From: a virus
Virus record (IMG/VR): IMGVR_UViG_3300048930_000991
Coordinates: 1-64,000 of that record
Reading direction: 5' to 3' (one strand)
Length of the DNA stretch: 64,000 bases
Both the position numbers and the translations under genes were made by a program. Below are positions 40,478 to 49,147 of this stretch, piece after piece; position 1 is the stretch's first letter, and each line of letters opens with the position of its first letter. Under the pieces are notes generated by a model. It worked only from the letters and a program-made list of their open reading frames with translations, ran no database searches and had not been told where the DNA came from.

Positions 40478-40647
40478 CCTAACTCCTCCCACTGCGCCAA
40501 CCCTCTGAATTTGCTCGCAAAAACAGGAGTTAGGAGGAGTGAGGGAGGAGTTGGGGACCTAACTCCTCCGCGGCGCCAAGACATTGATTTCATGGCGAAG
40601 TTTTCCGGGAGGAGTGAGGAGTTAGGCCTAACTCCTCAGGAGTTAGG
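40478..40647. repeat. AGGAGTTAGG repeat array, candidate replication origin or operator
   Basis: The decamer AGGAGTTAGG or its complement CCTAACTCCT occurs at 40478-40487, 40525-40534, 40558-40567, 40617-40626, 40627-40636 and 40638-40647, with one imperfect copy at 40546-40555. Bases 40617-40636 form a perfect 20-base palindrome. A+T-richer patches lie between the copies (about 40505-40525 and 40580-40605). The array covers the end of the primase-helicase gene and the gap (40280-40589) before the RuvC-like gene. The remaining left part of the gap shows nothing else. Confidence 0.7.
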
Positions 40648-42917
40648 TCGTCCAAGACCCCGTCCGGGTAGACCCAGACCTCGGGGTTTTCGACGTCCAG
40701 CGCGTTGCCGGTCTGGGCGCATTTGAAGTGGCTGGGCAGCACCGACTGCGCCGTGTTGGTGATCTCGCCGGTGGTCGGATCGATGCTCTCGACGCCGCCC
40801 CCGAGGGTCATGCCCTCGACGCAGAGGTAGCCGAAGCGCGAGCGCACGGCGGGGAAGCCGAATGCGCTGCCGTCGCGGCGGAACTTCACGAATCCCTTGG
40901 TGGCGAGCACGCTCAAGCGTTCGCGGATGGTGTGCTTGCTGCCGAGGCCCGCCTTATTCTCGAATGCCTCGGCGAACTGCATCATCGGGTACAGGCGCCC
41001 CTCGCTGGCCTCGTCCAGCAGGATCCCGAGGATGACGTCGTGTTTGCGCAGACGCTCCGCATCGAGCTTGCGGCCGATCTCCTTGCGCACGAGCCGCTCG
41101 TCGCGGCGGTTGAGCTCGACCCAACGCCCGGCGGCCTTGTCGATCAGCAGTGGTGAGAGCGCAGGCCCATTGCGCAGTTCGAGATGCAGCTCGCGCGGCG
41201 TCTGTTCCTCGTCCGGCCGGAACAGGATCATCCCCGAGGTGTAGAAGCCGCGCAGCGCGCTGGCGCCGGAGAGCGACAGGAAGGGATCGTCCTTCACTTG
41301 CTGCTTGCTGAGCTTCTTGGTGTGGTGGGCGAGGATGATGCCCGCCTCGGGGGCGACCTGGTCGCGCAGGGCCTCCACCCGGCTCTGCAGGAAGAACATC
41401 ATCGCCGCGTTGTCGTTCTCTCCTTCGCCTGCGGGCCCGCCATCGAAGAGGTTGCGGATCGGGTCGATGCAGATCACGTCCGGCGGTGCGTCGGGGAAGG
41501 CCTGGCGGATGGCCGCGGCGACGAGGGGCACACCCTGTTCGTCGAGCAGCATGCGCAGCTTCGAGGTGACGACGAGGGTGTCGCGCGCGCGGGCGACGAT
41601 CGTGGGATCGAGTCGGAGCTGCTGCAGGCGTTCGCGCAGGTAGTGGTACTGGATCTCGGCCTGCAGATAGAACACGCGCAGCGGCCGCGGCGCGGTGAAG
41701 CGCAGGAAGGGCGCGCCGGCGGCGGCGTGCACCAGCAGGCTGATCAGGAAGTCGGATTTGCCGACCTTCGGCGCGCCGCCAAGGACCAGCATGCCGCCCG
41801 GCGTGAGCACGCGCGGCCCGATCAGGTCGTCGGGCATCGGCGAGGTGTCGTCGAGCAACGCGCCGAGGGTGTGGGCCGGGACTGAAGTGGGCGATGCGCC
41901 GTCGGCGCGCAGTAGCGGCGGCCCGTTGCGATCGACGTGCAGCGCCCAGAGCGCGTCGGCCTCGACCTTCAGCCGATCGAGCGGCCAGGCCGGGCGGAGG
42001 CAGGCGGCGTTGTAGCCGCAGATGGCCTCCCAGCCCTGGTCGGGGGTCAGCCGCCCTTCATGCACCTGGCGGATGAAGTGCCCGATTGCCGCACTCGCCC
42101 CCTGGAAGCGCGTCCAGCCATCCTGCGCACCCTCGCGCACGGGGGTGGTGAGCATAGCATTGAGCCCCGGCCGATCGCCCTGGGTGGCGGCCTGGGCGCG
42201 CTCCTGCCCGGGCAGATAGGGCATGACGGCGACCGTCTCGGCGAACTCGGCGAGGTCCACCTCGCACTGCGGATGATGCTGGCGGATGGCGACGACGCGC
42301 TCCACACCGCCCTTGCGATACACGGTGCCGGGCACGCGGATCGGCTGGTGCGCGGAGCGGAAGTGCGAATCGCCGCCGACCTTGTCGGCCATCTCGCCGC
42401 GAAGGGCGCAGAGCCGGACGAGATGCTGCCCCTCCGCCGGCTCGGTCAGCCGCCACCAGGCGTGCAGCTTGGCGGCACCCTCGGCCGTGCGACCTCCGCT
42501 CTCCACCAGCAAGGTGGGTGCGCCGACATGCTGGATAAGATGTGCGAGCTTCGCCTCGACGTCGCCGGTATCGAGATCCACCACGACAGCCTGCATCTGC
42601 CGGACATGCTCGGCGCGGGCCTGGCCGTGCTCGGCCACCGTGCCGGGGATGACATAGACTGCCGTGCCCTCGCGCGCCGCCCAGGCAGCGTAGGTGCCGA
42701 GGGACTCCGCCGCGTGCCGGTCAGCGGGGATCCAGATGTTGTGCGGGCGGGTGTCGAGCCCCTGGCCCTGGTCGACGAAGCCGCGGACCGGGATCAGCCC
42801 ATCGCAATAGCCGAACACGACCTCGAGGAAGGTTGCGATGGCGCCGTGATTGATCGCCGGGCCGTCTTCCTCCCAGGGCAGGATGGGCGCGTCGTTGAAA
42901 TCGCCCCACGGATTCAT
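40590..42917 (-). CDS. Phage primase-helicase (RepB-like primase plus RepA-like ATPase)
   Basis: This protein has 775 residues. The first half resembles a RepB-type primase: AVVVDLDTGDVEAKLAHLIQHVG near residue 110 holds the acidic pair, and SHFRSAHQPIRVPGTVY follows near 180. The second half is a RecA-like helicase with Walker A LGGAPKVGKSDF near 365 and Walker B DVICIDPIRNLFDGG near 460. A winged-helix-like domain (RERLSVLATKGFVKF) is near 665. Start at MNPWGDF overlaps the exonuclease gene (ATGA). The last residues (LTPEELGLTPHSS) are encoded by the repeat array, so the origin-like DNA lies within the gene, as in lambda O. Confidence 0.83.
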   Translation of the reverse strand: MNPWGDFNDAPILPWEEDGPAINHGAIATFLEVVFGYCDGLIPVRGFVDQGQGLDTRPHNIWIPADRHAAESLGTYAAWAAREGTAVYVIPGTVAEHGQARAEHVRQMQAVVVDLDTGDVEAKLAHLIQHVGAPTLLVESGGRTAEGAAKLHAWWRLTEPAEGQHLVRLCALRGEMADKVGGDSHFRSAHQPIRVPGTVYRKGGVERVVAIRQHHPQCEVDLAEFAETVAVMPYLPGQERAQAATQGDRPGLNAMLTTPVREGAQDGWTRFQGASAAIGHFIRQVHEGRLTPDQGWEAICGYNAACLRPAWPLDRLKVEADALWALHVDRNGPPLLRADGASPTSVPAHTLGALLDDTSPMPDDLIGPRVLTPGGMLVLGGAPKVGKSDFLISLLVHAAAGAPFLRFTAPRPLRVFYLQAEIQYHYLRERLQQLRLDPTIVARARDTLVVTSKLRMLLDEQGVPLVAAAIRQAFPDAPPDVICIDPIRNLFDGGPAGEGENDNAAMMFFLQSRVEALRDQVAPEAGIILAHHTKKLSKQQVKDDPFLSLSGASALRGFYTSGMILFRPDEEQTPRELHLELRNGPALSPLLIDKAAGRWVELNRRDERLVRKEIGRKLDAERLRKHDVILGILLDEASEGRLYPMMQFAEAFENKAGLGSKHTIRERLSVLATKGFVKFRRDGSAFGFPAVRSRFGYLCVEGMTLGGGVESIDPTTGEITNTAQSVLPSHFKCAQTGNALDVENPEVWVYPDGVLDDLTPEELGLTPHSSRKTSP

Positions 42918-43681
42918 GCCGGCAGGCTCCAGCAGCGCTTGGCCCAGGGGCAGAAGCGGCACTCATGGAAATCCGGGCTGGTCGCAATCCGCGGGAGGAG
43001 GTCGCCGCCATCGCAGGCCCTCAGCACGCGCACCGCGCGGTCCGACATGCGCTGGGCCAGGTCGGCGTTGAACGGCACCAACTCGTGGTGCAACTCCGCC
43101 GTGTCCTTGTTGATGGCAGTGAACAGCGCCGGATTTTCCGCCACGCCCGGGACGCTGGCATCCATGTAGGCCTGATAGATCGCGATCTGTGCCGCATAGA
43201 TCGGCTTGGCCGCGGCGACGCCCTTGCTCGACGTCTCGCGCCAGGCTTTGGCGTTCATGGTTTTGCATTCCCACAGCGCGGGGAACGCGATGCCGGGGAT
43301 CTCGGGCCCGCTGGCGAGGATGCCGTCGACATGGCCGCGAAGGCGCCCGCCAGCCACGGCGAAGCCGAACTGCTCGCCATCGGGGCGGTTGCCCTTGCGG
43401 GTGTAGAGATCGAAGCCGGCGGCGCGCAGCCAGTCGACGGCGACATCCTCCAGCGCGTGGCCGATCCCGAAGATGCGCAGGATCCGTCCGTCGAAACCCG
43501 CACCTTCATCCTTTGGGGCCTGCAAGAACTCGAACTGCAGGGCGCGCTCGCAGACGTGCCCGAGCCGTGACCCGCCGAGATAAGTGCGTGGCGGGGTGGC
43601 GCCATTCCTCGCTACCAGCGCCGCGTCGATCGCGGCATTGACGTGTAGGGCGGTCTGCCCGCGGCTGTTGAAGTCGAGCAT
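42914..43681 (-). CDS. RecB-like PD-(D/E)XK exonuclease with Fe-S motif
   Basis: This 255-residue protein shows the catalytic set in GHVDGIL (Asp near residue 118) and ALWECKTMN (Glu and Lys near 137-139). Four cysteines fit an iron-sulphur site: one in GHVCERALQFEF near residue 48, then CRFCPWAKRC near the end. This is the AddB/Cas4-like arrangement of phage exonucleases. It probably produces single strands for the recombination proteins. It overlaps both neighbours, so it is in a coupled operon with the primase-helicase. Confidence 0.82.
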   Translation of the reverse strand: MLDFNSRGQTALHVNAAIDAALVARNGATPPRTYLGGSRLGHVCERALQFEFLQAPKDEGAGFDGRILRIFGIGHALEDVAVDWLRAAGFDLYTRKGNRPDGEQFGFAVAGGRLRGHVDGILASGPEIPGIAFPALWECKTMNAKAWRETSSKGVAAAKPIYAAQIAIYQAYMDASVPGVAENPALFTAINKDTAELHHELVPFNADLAQRMSDRAVRVLRACDGGDLLPRIATSPDFHECRFCPWAKRCWSLPA

Positions 43682-44049
43682 CAGAGGGGCAGCTCCTCGA
43701 TGGTCTGGCCGCGGGCAATCGCCTGCATGGCCTCCTGGAAGGCGCCGACCGCAACCTCGATCAGCGTCAGCACCTGCGGCCCGGTGAGGTCCTGGAGCCG
43801 CGTGCCCCAGCCGATCTCAGCCATGATTTCGCCCAGGGGGCGCAGCGCGGCCCGCATGGCGGCCTGCTCCTGCTCGGTGAGGTCAACCACGGCGAGCGAC
43901 CTCCCCGCCAAGCGCGACCAGAAAGTCTGGCAGGCGATGCAGCAGAAACAGGCCGAGGGCCGCGGCTTGCTCCGCGGCGCCGGATCGAACCAGCCAAAGC
44001 CACGCGACGGCCGCGCGCAGACGGCGCAGGGGAATTCGGCGTGCATCAC
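43681..44049 (-). CDS. DUF6511-like zinc protein
   Basis: This 122-residue protein has two CxxC-type pairs in its first 40 residues (FPCAVCARPSRGFGWFDP and ACFCCIACQTFW), a treble-clef-like metal site typical of DUF6511. The C-terminal 70 residues are helical and acidic (LTEQEQAAMRAALRPLGEI). Such proteins are found in phages of Alphaproteobacteria next to replication genes; the role is unknown. The ATG could be either of the first two codons. Confidence 0.72.
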   Translation of the reverse strand: MMHAEFPCAVCARPSRGFGWFDPAPRSKPRPSACFCCIACQTFWSRLAGRSLAVVDLTEQEQAAMRAALRPLGEIMAEIGWGTRLQDLTGPQVLTLIEVAVGAFQEAMQAIARGQTIEELPL

Positions 44050-44052
44050 GCG

Positions 44053-45729
44053 TCATGCCGCCACCGGCAGGTTGTTGGGCTGCGCGCTCATCACCAGCCG
44101 GCGGATGGCCTGGCGGTTGAACTTGAAGCTCAGCAGCGCCGAGGCCTGGTACCGGGTCATGCCGAGATCGGCCCGTGCCGCCGGCGGCAGATGGATCAGC
44201 TGGCGCTCGGTCGGCGGCTCGCGCAGCCAGCGCCGGCTCTTGTGGGCGCTCTCGTCCGTTTCATAGGTGTTCAACCAGTCATCCGCCGCGGCCAGCGCCA
44301 CCAGCCTCTCGCCGATGGACAACAGGCGCGGCAGCTCCTCCTTGGCGCCGCCGACCGCGTGCCAGGCTCCGTTCAGGAAGAAGATACCGGCCCAGCCGTT
44401 GAACCCGTTGGCCAGCAGCGCGGCGTCATCGCCGAACAGGTCGCACCACTGGAAGGCGGAGCGGCGGAGGAGATCGATCTCCGTCATGATGAAGTCGGTG
44501 AGCGGCGCCGTCTCGCGCCCGCGGGGCTCGAAGGCGTGGCCGCAGATCGGGCACTCCATCACAGCGATCGGCACCTCCGCCTCGCAGGAGGGGCAGGTTT
44601 TGGTGGGCGGCTCGCCCTCGCCGGGTTGGCTGTCGAGATCGACATCCTGCTCCAGGCAGCCGTGGATCTGCGAGGAGGTGCCGAAGTCGAGCACGATGCA
44701 GTCGCGCTTGACGATGCCGGGATGCTCGGTGGGATCCACGGTTCGCAGCCCGCGGCCCACCATCTGGATCATCGTGCACTTGAACGAGCTGGGCCGCAGC
44801 AGCACGACGCAGGAGGTGGGCGGGTGGTCCCAGCCCTCGGTGAGGACGGCGACGTTGACCACGATGCGCGCCTCGCCCCGGGCATAGGCGGCCAGGACGG
44901 AACGGCGCTCCCCCTCCGGCATGTCGCCGGTCACCACGACAGTGGGAACGCCAGCCGCGTTGAAGGCGGCGGCGACGTGTTCGGCATGGGCGACCGTGGA
45001 GCAGAAAGCCACGGTCTGGCGGTCGCCGGCCTTCTCCTGCCAGTGATGCACCACCGCGTCGGTGACCGGCACCGTGTCCATGACGCGGGCGACTTCGCCC
45101 ATGTTGAAGTCGTCGCCGCTGCGCCGCACCGCGCGGAGCTCGTCCTGGACGCCGACATCGATGATGAAGGTGCGCGGCGGCACCAGGTGGCCGGAGGCGA
45201 TCAGCTCCCCGAGCCGTATCTGGTCGGCGACGTTGGAAAAGACCTGCCGCAGCCCGACCTTGTCGCCGCGGTTCGGTGTGGCGGTGACGCCGTAGATGCG
45301 GCAGCCGGGATTGCGCTGCAGCGCCCGATCGATGATGCGGCGATAGCTGTCGGCGACGGCGTGATGCGCCTCGTCGATCACCAGCAGGTCCAGCGCCGGC
45401 ATCGCCTCGAGGTTCGCCTGGCGCGTCAGCGTCGGCACCATGGCGAAGGTGACCTGGCCGGCCCAGGACTTCTGGCCGGCATCCACCACCGAGGTGGAGA
45501 CGCCCGGGTTCACGCGGCGGAACTTCGCCAGGTTCTGCGCCGTCAGCTCATCCCGATGCGCGAGGACCGCGGCCTTGGCGGCGCTGCCATCGATGTGCTC
45601 GCCCACCGCCGCCGACAGCATGATCGTCTTGCCGGCGCCGGTCGGGGCGACGCCGAGCGTGTTGCCGTGGGTGTCGAGCGCACGGAGGCTGCGCTCGACG
45701 AACTGCTTCTGGCGGGGGCGGAGCATCAT
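44053..45729 (-). CDS. DEAD/DEAH-box helicase
   Basis: This 558-residue superfamily 2 helicase has LRPRQKQFVERSLRAL (Q-like motif), Walker A APTGAGKTIM near residue 28, LVIDEAHHAV near 115, YGVTATPNRGD near 148, and motif VI MIQMVGRGLRT near 315. After the two RecA domains there is a zinc motif, CPSC and CPIC (about residues 365-390). The C-terminus is phage-specific and may bind the replisome. Such enzymes aid phage replication or recombination. The SSB-like gene begins 17 bases upstream. Confidence 0.88.
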   Translation of the reverse strand: MMLRPRQKQFVERSLRALDTHGNTLGVAPTGAGKTIMLSAAVGEHIDGSAAKAAVLAHRDELTAQNLAKFRRVNPGVSTSVVDAGQKSWAGQVTFAMVPTLTRQANLEAMPALDLLVIDEAHHAVADSYRRIIDRALQRNPGCRIYGVTATPNRGDKVGLRQVFSNVADQIRLGELIASGHLVPPRTFIIDVGVQDELRAVRRSGDDFNMGEVARVMDTVPVTDAVVHHWQEKAGDRQTVAFCSTVAHAEHVAAAFNAAGVPTVVVTGDMPEGERRSVLAAYARGEARIVVNVAVLTEGWDHPPTSCVVLLRPSSFKCTMIQMVGRGLRTVDPTEHPGIVKRDCIVLDFGTSSQIHGCLEQDVDLDSQPGEGEPPTKTCPSCEAEVPIAVMECPICGHAFEPRGRETAPLTDFIMTEIDLLRRSAFQWCDLFGDDAALLANGFNGWAGIFFLNGAWHAVGGAKEELPRLLSIGERLVALAAADDWLNTYETDESAHKSRRWLREPPTERQLIHLPPAARADLGMTRYQASALLSFKFNRQAIRRLVMSAQPNNLPVAA

Positions 45730-45746
45730 GCTGGTGCGGCCCTCCC

Positions 45747-46394
45747 TCAGCGCGCCCAGGCCGGGCGCGGATCGGCGGAGGCGGCCGGCTGCTGCGGGGG
45801 CGCAGGGAAGGCCCCCTGGTGCATGGCGGGGGGCGCGCTGGGCGGCTGGGGCGCCGCGAAGCCCTGCGGCGGTCCGGCGTAGGCCGCCGGCGCGGCGTGT
45901 TGCCCCATCGCCTGGGCATAGCCCCGGTGATCCGGCGTCACCGCCCCGCGGATTTCGTTCTTGGCCTCGCCGTTGGTGTCGGTGCCGAGATCAACGCGGG
46001 CGATGAATTCCAGCCCATCGAGATCCGCGAAGCCACCAATGCGCCGCGCCGCCTGCGCCTGGGGCGAGACATCCTTGTCGGCGATGCCGCGCGCGGAGTT
46101 CAGCATGCTGCGCACGAAGCTGCGGCCCATGTTGCCCCAGTCCGGGCCCTTCGGGCTGTAGAGGCCGATCAGCGTGAAGATCTTGCGCTTGGCGTAGGGC
46201 CCCTCCAGCACGGTGAACTCGCCATTGAGATAGACGGCGCCGGTGCTGCCGCGGGTGGCGAAGCCGCCGGTCCAGCCCTGGCTCGGATCATCGAAACCGC
46301 CAGGGCGGATGTTGAGGCGGACCTTCGCCAGCGTCCCCTTGGGGATCAGGTTCGGGTTCGACTGGGCGTCGTTGTAGTCGTTCCAGGAAGCCAT
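45747..46394 (-). CDS. Probable single-strand-binding protein
   Basis: This 215-residue protein begins MASWNDYNDAQSNPNLIPKG. The first 140 residues have beta-rich character (KVRLNIRPGGFDD, GAVYLNGEFTVLEGPYAKRKIFTLIGLYSP), as in an OB-fold. The last 60 residues are Pro/Gln/Ala-rich, similar to the flexible tail of SSB. It lies between the helicase and the Sak4-like ATPase, the place expected for a ssDNA-binding partner. Homology to a known SSB family is not certain. Confidence 0.6.
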   Translation of the reverse strand: MASWNDYNDAQSNPNLIPKGTLAKVRLNIRPGGFDDPSQGWTGGFATRGSTGAVYLNGEFTVLEGPYAKRKIFTLIGLYSPKGPDWGNMGRSFVRSMLNSARGIADKDVSPQAQAARRIGGFADLDGLEFIARVDLGTDTNGEAKNEIRGAVTPDHRGYAQAMGQHAAPAAYAGPPQGFAAPQPPSAPPAMHQGAFPAPPQQPAASADPRPAWAR

Positions 46395-46411
46395 GCAGCG
46401 ATCTCCTCGGA

Positions 46412-47284
46412 TCAGGCGGTCGGGGTGTTGGCAGGCGCGGGCAGCGCGGGCGTCGGCGCCGGCAGTGCCAGGCGCTCAGCGATCGGGCGAGCGGGGCCGC
46501 GGATCTTCGCGAAGAGCCGGCCAAGATGCGGCTCCTCGACCATGTCGAGCCGGCCGCTGCGGTCCTTTGCGGGGTATCCCCAAGGATTGAGCGTCTGGCA
46601 CACGAGTGCGCGGCGGAGCTGGCCGTCCTCGCCCTTGATGGCGGCGAGCGTCAGCACCTCGTCGACGATGCCGGGCAGTTCGAGACCGGTCTTGCTGCCG
46701 TCGATCTGCGGCACGAAGAGCTTACGATTGAAGTCGTCGACCTTCTCGTCGAGGATGCCCACGAAGATCACGTTCTTGCCGCGGGTGTGCTGGAGCTGCG
46801 TGAGCCACGCGATCATCTCGCGGCCATGCAGCCCATAGGCGCCGCGCAGATCGGGCTTGCCGGTGCGTTCGGCGAAGGCCTCGGGCTGGCCGCGGCACCA
46901 TTGCAGGCAGAGACGGCCGGCCACGGTGATGCTGTCGATGAACAGCGTCTCGTAGCGATCGAGCGATGCGGGATCGCCGAACTTCGCGCAGACGCTGGTG
47001 TAGTGCGCCTGCGAGTATGGCTGCTCGTCGCGCAGCGCCGGGTTCGGCCCGCCGAAGAAGGCCGCGAGGTCGCGGCATTCCTCCCAGGTGCGCGGGCGCA
47101 CCGTGTCGCCCGGCCATCCCTCGACGGCGAGGTCACCGGCCTCGAGGTCCCAGAAGAGCGTCGTCGTCGCCAGCAGCGTCCACAGCAGGCTGGTCTTGCC
47201 TTCGCCGCTGCGGCCGAAGATCGCCACCTTGATCATTCGCTCGATGGCGAGCCGCTCATCGGCGGTGATGATGCGCAGCGCCAT
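46412..47284 (-). CDS. Sak4-like recombination ATPase
   Basis: This 290-residue protein is a single-domain RecA-like ATPase with Walker A IFGRSGEGKTSLLW near residue 22 and Walker B ETLFIDSITVAGRL near 113. HTRGKNVIFVGILDEKVDDF follows near 168. The tail is Pro/Ala-rich. Phage Sak4-type proteins pair single strands and work with SSB, which fits its neighbours. It overlaps the upstream gene (TGATGG). Confidence 0.78.
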   Translation of the reverse strand: MALRIITADERLAIERMIKVAIFGRSGEGKTSLLWTLLATTTLFWDLEAGDLAVEGWPGDTVRPRTWEECRDLAAFFGGPNPALRDEQPYSQAHYTSVCAKFGDPASLDRYETLFIDSITVAGRLCLQWCRGQPEAFAERTGKPDLRGAYGLHGREMIAWLTQLQHTRGKNVIFVGILDEKVDDFNRKLFVPQIDGSKTGLELPGIVDEVLTLAAIKGEDGQLRRALVCQTLNPWGYPAKDRSGRLDMVEEPHLGRLFAKIRGPARPIAERLALPAPTPALPAPANTPTA

Positions 47285-47823
47285 CAGGAGATCCCTCCGG
47301 TGAAGGGGATGGCGACGCCACCGTCGCGCAGCTCACGCTCGGTGCAGATCGTCAGCCGGTAGCTCGGCTTGCCCGTGCGCACCGTGCGCGCCGGCTCGAA
47401 GGCGCTGCGGATGCGCTCGGGCCAGGCGGCATAGGCGCGCTCGGCCACCTTGAAGCTGACCTCGACATACTCGCCGGGATCCTCGCCGCCCGCGCGGATC
47501 TGCTCTGCGAGCGCGGCAAGCCGGCGCTGATCCCATTCGACCTTCTTCGGCAGATCAGCGGTGACCTCGACGGTCCCGTCCTGGAAGCGGACGGTGCCGG
47601 TGTCCTTGCCGGCCGCCGCACGGGCGCCGATGGCGCGCTGCTCGTAGCGCATGGCGATGGCGCCCTCGATCCAGTCAAGCGCGCGCTTGGCGATATCGAG
47701 GCGGGAGCGCGCCTCCTCCTGCAGCAGGGCGAGATGCTCGGCCGGCAGATCGATCACCTGCCCGATCGGCAGCAGGCGCATGTCGTCGATCGTCGGGTGG
47801 TTGCGGCGGGCGGCCTCCATCAC
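47284..47823 (-). CDS. Phage protein of unknown function, recombination operon
   Basis: This protein has 179 residues. The first 75 are helical (LPAEHLALLQEEARSRLDIAKRALDW), resembling a coiled coil; the next part is mixed (TVEVTADLPKKVEWDQRRLAAL). EYVEVSFKVAERAYAAWPERI is typical of phage proteins that accompany Sak4-like ATPases. It overlaps both neighbours. A nuclease-inhibitor or recombination accessory role is possible; I cannot identify it. Confidence 0.6.
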   Translation of the reverse strand: MMEAARRNHPTIDDMRLLPIGQVIDLPAEHLALLQEEARSRLDIAKRALDWIEGAIAMRYEQRAIGARAAAGKDTGTVRFQDGTVEVTADLPKKVEWDQRRLAALAEQIRAGGEDPGEYVEVSFKVAERAYAAWPERIRSAFEPARTVRTGKPSYRLTICTERELRDGGVAIPFTGGIS

Positions 47824-48203
47824 GCCGCCTCCCGGCCGAACAGCTCGGCCAGCACGTAGCCGGCGGCGCTGCGGGCGCTCAGGGGCCGTGGCCGGACGAC
47901 CAGCAGGTAGGCGCAGCGCCCTTCGGCGACGCGGCGCTGCACGAGATGACCGAGGCCGGCTTCCGCCATCGCCCAGACGCGCCGCGCGACGGCTTCGAGA
48001 TCATCGCGGCGCTCGGCCGACAATTCGGACGCGGCCTTGTCACGATCACGAGCGAGCAGGCCGATGTGGTAGACGATGGCATCGCCGGGCGACGCATCGG
48101 CAAAGCGATCGCACAGGCCGTTCTCCGTCATCACGACATCGAGCAGATCCTCGATGCTCGACATGAGTGCGGTCGACAGCAGTTCAGGGGATGTGAAGCG
48201 CAT
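47820..48203 (-). CDS. Unknown early phage protein
   Basis: This 127-residue protein starts at MRFTSPELLSTALMSS with GGGAG upstream. It is all-helical and mildly acidic (SSIEDLLDVVMTENGLCDRFADAS, then HIGLLARDRDKAASELSAERRDDLEAVARRVWAM). A short Arg-rich end follows. It overlaps the next gene (ATGA). No family is recognised; it belongs to the early operon by position. Confidence 0.58.
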   Translation of the reverse strand: MRFTSPELLSTALMSSIEDLLDVVMTENGLCDRFADASPGDAIVYHIGLLARDRDKAASELSAERRDDLEAVARRVWAMAEAGLGHLVQRRVAEGRCAYLLVVRPRPLSARSAAGYVLAELFGREAA

Positions 48204-48268
48204 CGTGTGGGGCTCCCTTCGACGCGTGGTGCTCACTTTGTTATTTACGGATCTGCGTGAAATCCTTC

Positions 48269-48853
48269 TCACGGCCGCGACGGCATCGGCGTCGCCGCGC
48301 GTGCGGATGCCGCAGGCTCGGGGCGCACACCGAGCGTGCGCAGCCAGCAGCGCAGGTCGTGCAGCTCGCGATAGAAGGTGGCGGGGGAGACAGCGCCGGC
48401 GTCGCGCGCGGCCACGACATCACGGTGCAGGATGATCCGCCCCAGCAGCGCTCGCGGTGCCGGCGGCAGATCCTCGCCGACGCGCCCGAATGCGATGCCG
48501 ATGTCGGGATCTGCCTGCGGCACCACGAGGGAACTGCGGATGTCAGCAGCGAACTCGCCATCGAGGGACACGCACGCCGGCGGCGATGGCTGCCGCGCGC
48601 GATCGATGACGGCACGCCGCGCGAGCACGGCGACGAAGGTGGTCCAGGACGCCCGCGTAACGTCGAAGCGCTGGCCCGCTTCAAGGATGACCAGCAGGAT
48701 GTCCTGGGTCAGGTCCTCTCGGTCCTCCCGGGCCAGGCGACGCTGCCGGGCGAAACGCGCGGCGTGGCAGCGGGCCGCCGCCAGAGCCACACGGACCTGA
48801 CGTTCATCCCATTTTTCAGGAAGATGCGCCTGCGATTTCTGTTTCTCTCTCAT
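48269..48853 (-). CDS. Sigma-70-like regulator
   Basis: This 194-residue protein starts at MREKQKSQAHLPEK. The middle resembles sigma region 2: REDLTQDILLVILEAGQRFDVTRASWTTFVAVLARRAVID, including the LTQD-IL helix and W-T positions. The C-terminal half is a second helical domain (PPAPRALLGRIIL, SPATFYRELHDLRCWL) resembling region 4. It is the first gene of the early minus-strand operon, next to the GGGTGCG repeats. It may direct polymerase to later phage promoters. An anti-sigma gene is not seen. Confidence 0.7.
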   Translation of the reverse strand: MREKQKSQAHLPEKWDERQVRVALAAARCHAARFARQRRLAREDREDLTQDILLVILEAGQRFDVTRASWTTFVAVLARRAVIDRARQPSPPACVSLDGEFAADIRSSLVVPQADPDIGIAFGRVGEDLPPAPRALLGRIILHRDVVAARDAGAVSPATFYRELHDLRCWLRTLGVRPEPAASARAATPMPSRP

Positions 48854-48910
48854 CCCACGGCCCTTCCGGCTCGGTTGATTGCGATGAGCCGAGATCAGCG
48901 GCGCGGTCGG

Positions 48911-49054
48911 GGGTGCGGCTAGGGCACGGGGGTGCGCAGGGGTGCGCTGAACGCCCCCGCTCATCATCGCACCCCATAACAACTCAATGCGTTAGCGCTC
49001 CCCATCAATCACTTACGCACCAGGGGGTGCGTGATAGCCGCGATCACCGCACCC
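48911..49054. repeat. GGGTGCG operator-like repeat cluster
   Basis: GGGTGCG occurs at 48911-48917, 48930-48936, 48940-48946 and 49025-49031, with inverted copies (CGCACCC) at 48968-48974 and 49048-49054 and a partial one near 49016. They fill the gap between the early operon start (48853) and the divergent repressor operon (49148), where a lambda-like repressor would bind. The intervening DNA contains a more A+T-rich patch (48975-49014) suited to a promoter. Confidence 0.68.
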
Positions 49055-49090
49055 CCTCCCGTCGCGACCGCTGGACTCCTCCACGGATGG

Positions 49091-49105
49091 GAACATAAAG
49101 TGAAC
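49091..49105. promoter_or_regulatory. LexA box (GAAC-N7-GAAC)
   Basis: GAAC at 49091-49094 and GAAC at 49102-49105 are separated by exactly seven bases (ATAAAGT). Read on the minus strand this is the alphaproteobacterial SOS box GTTC-N7-GTTC. It lies 42 bases before the ATG of the ImmA-like protease gene, a position where LexA would block its promoter. It is outside the GGGTGCG cluster. Together with the box at 38714 this links the prophage to the SOS response. Confidence 0.7.
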
Positions 49106-49147
49106 TTACCGTTGCCCAATCATCTCTAAGCCGGGGACTTGGTTCCT

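Noticed and set aside
40478-40647. CRISPR array
   Set aside because: Repeats are ten bases, in both orientations, irregularly spaced, and no cas genes are near.
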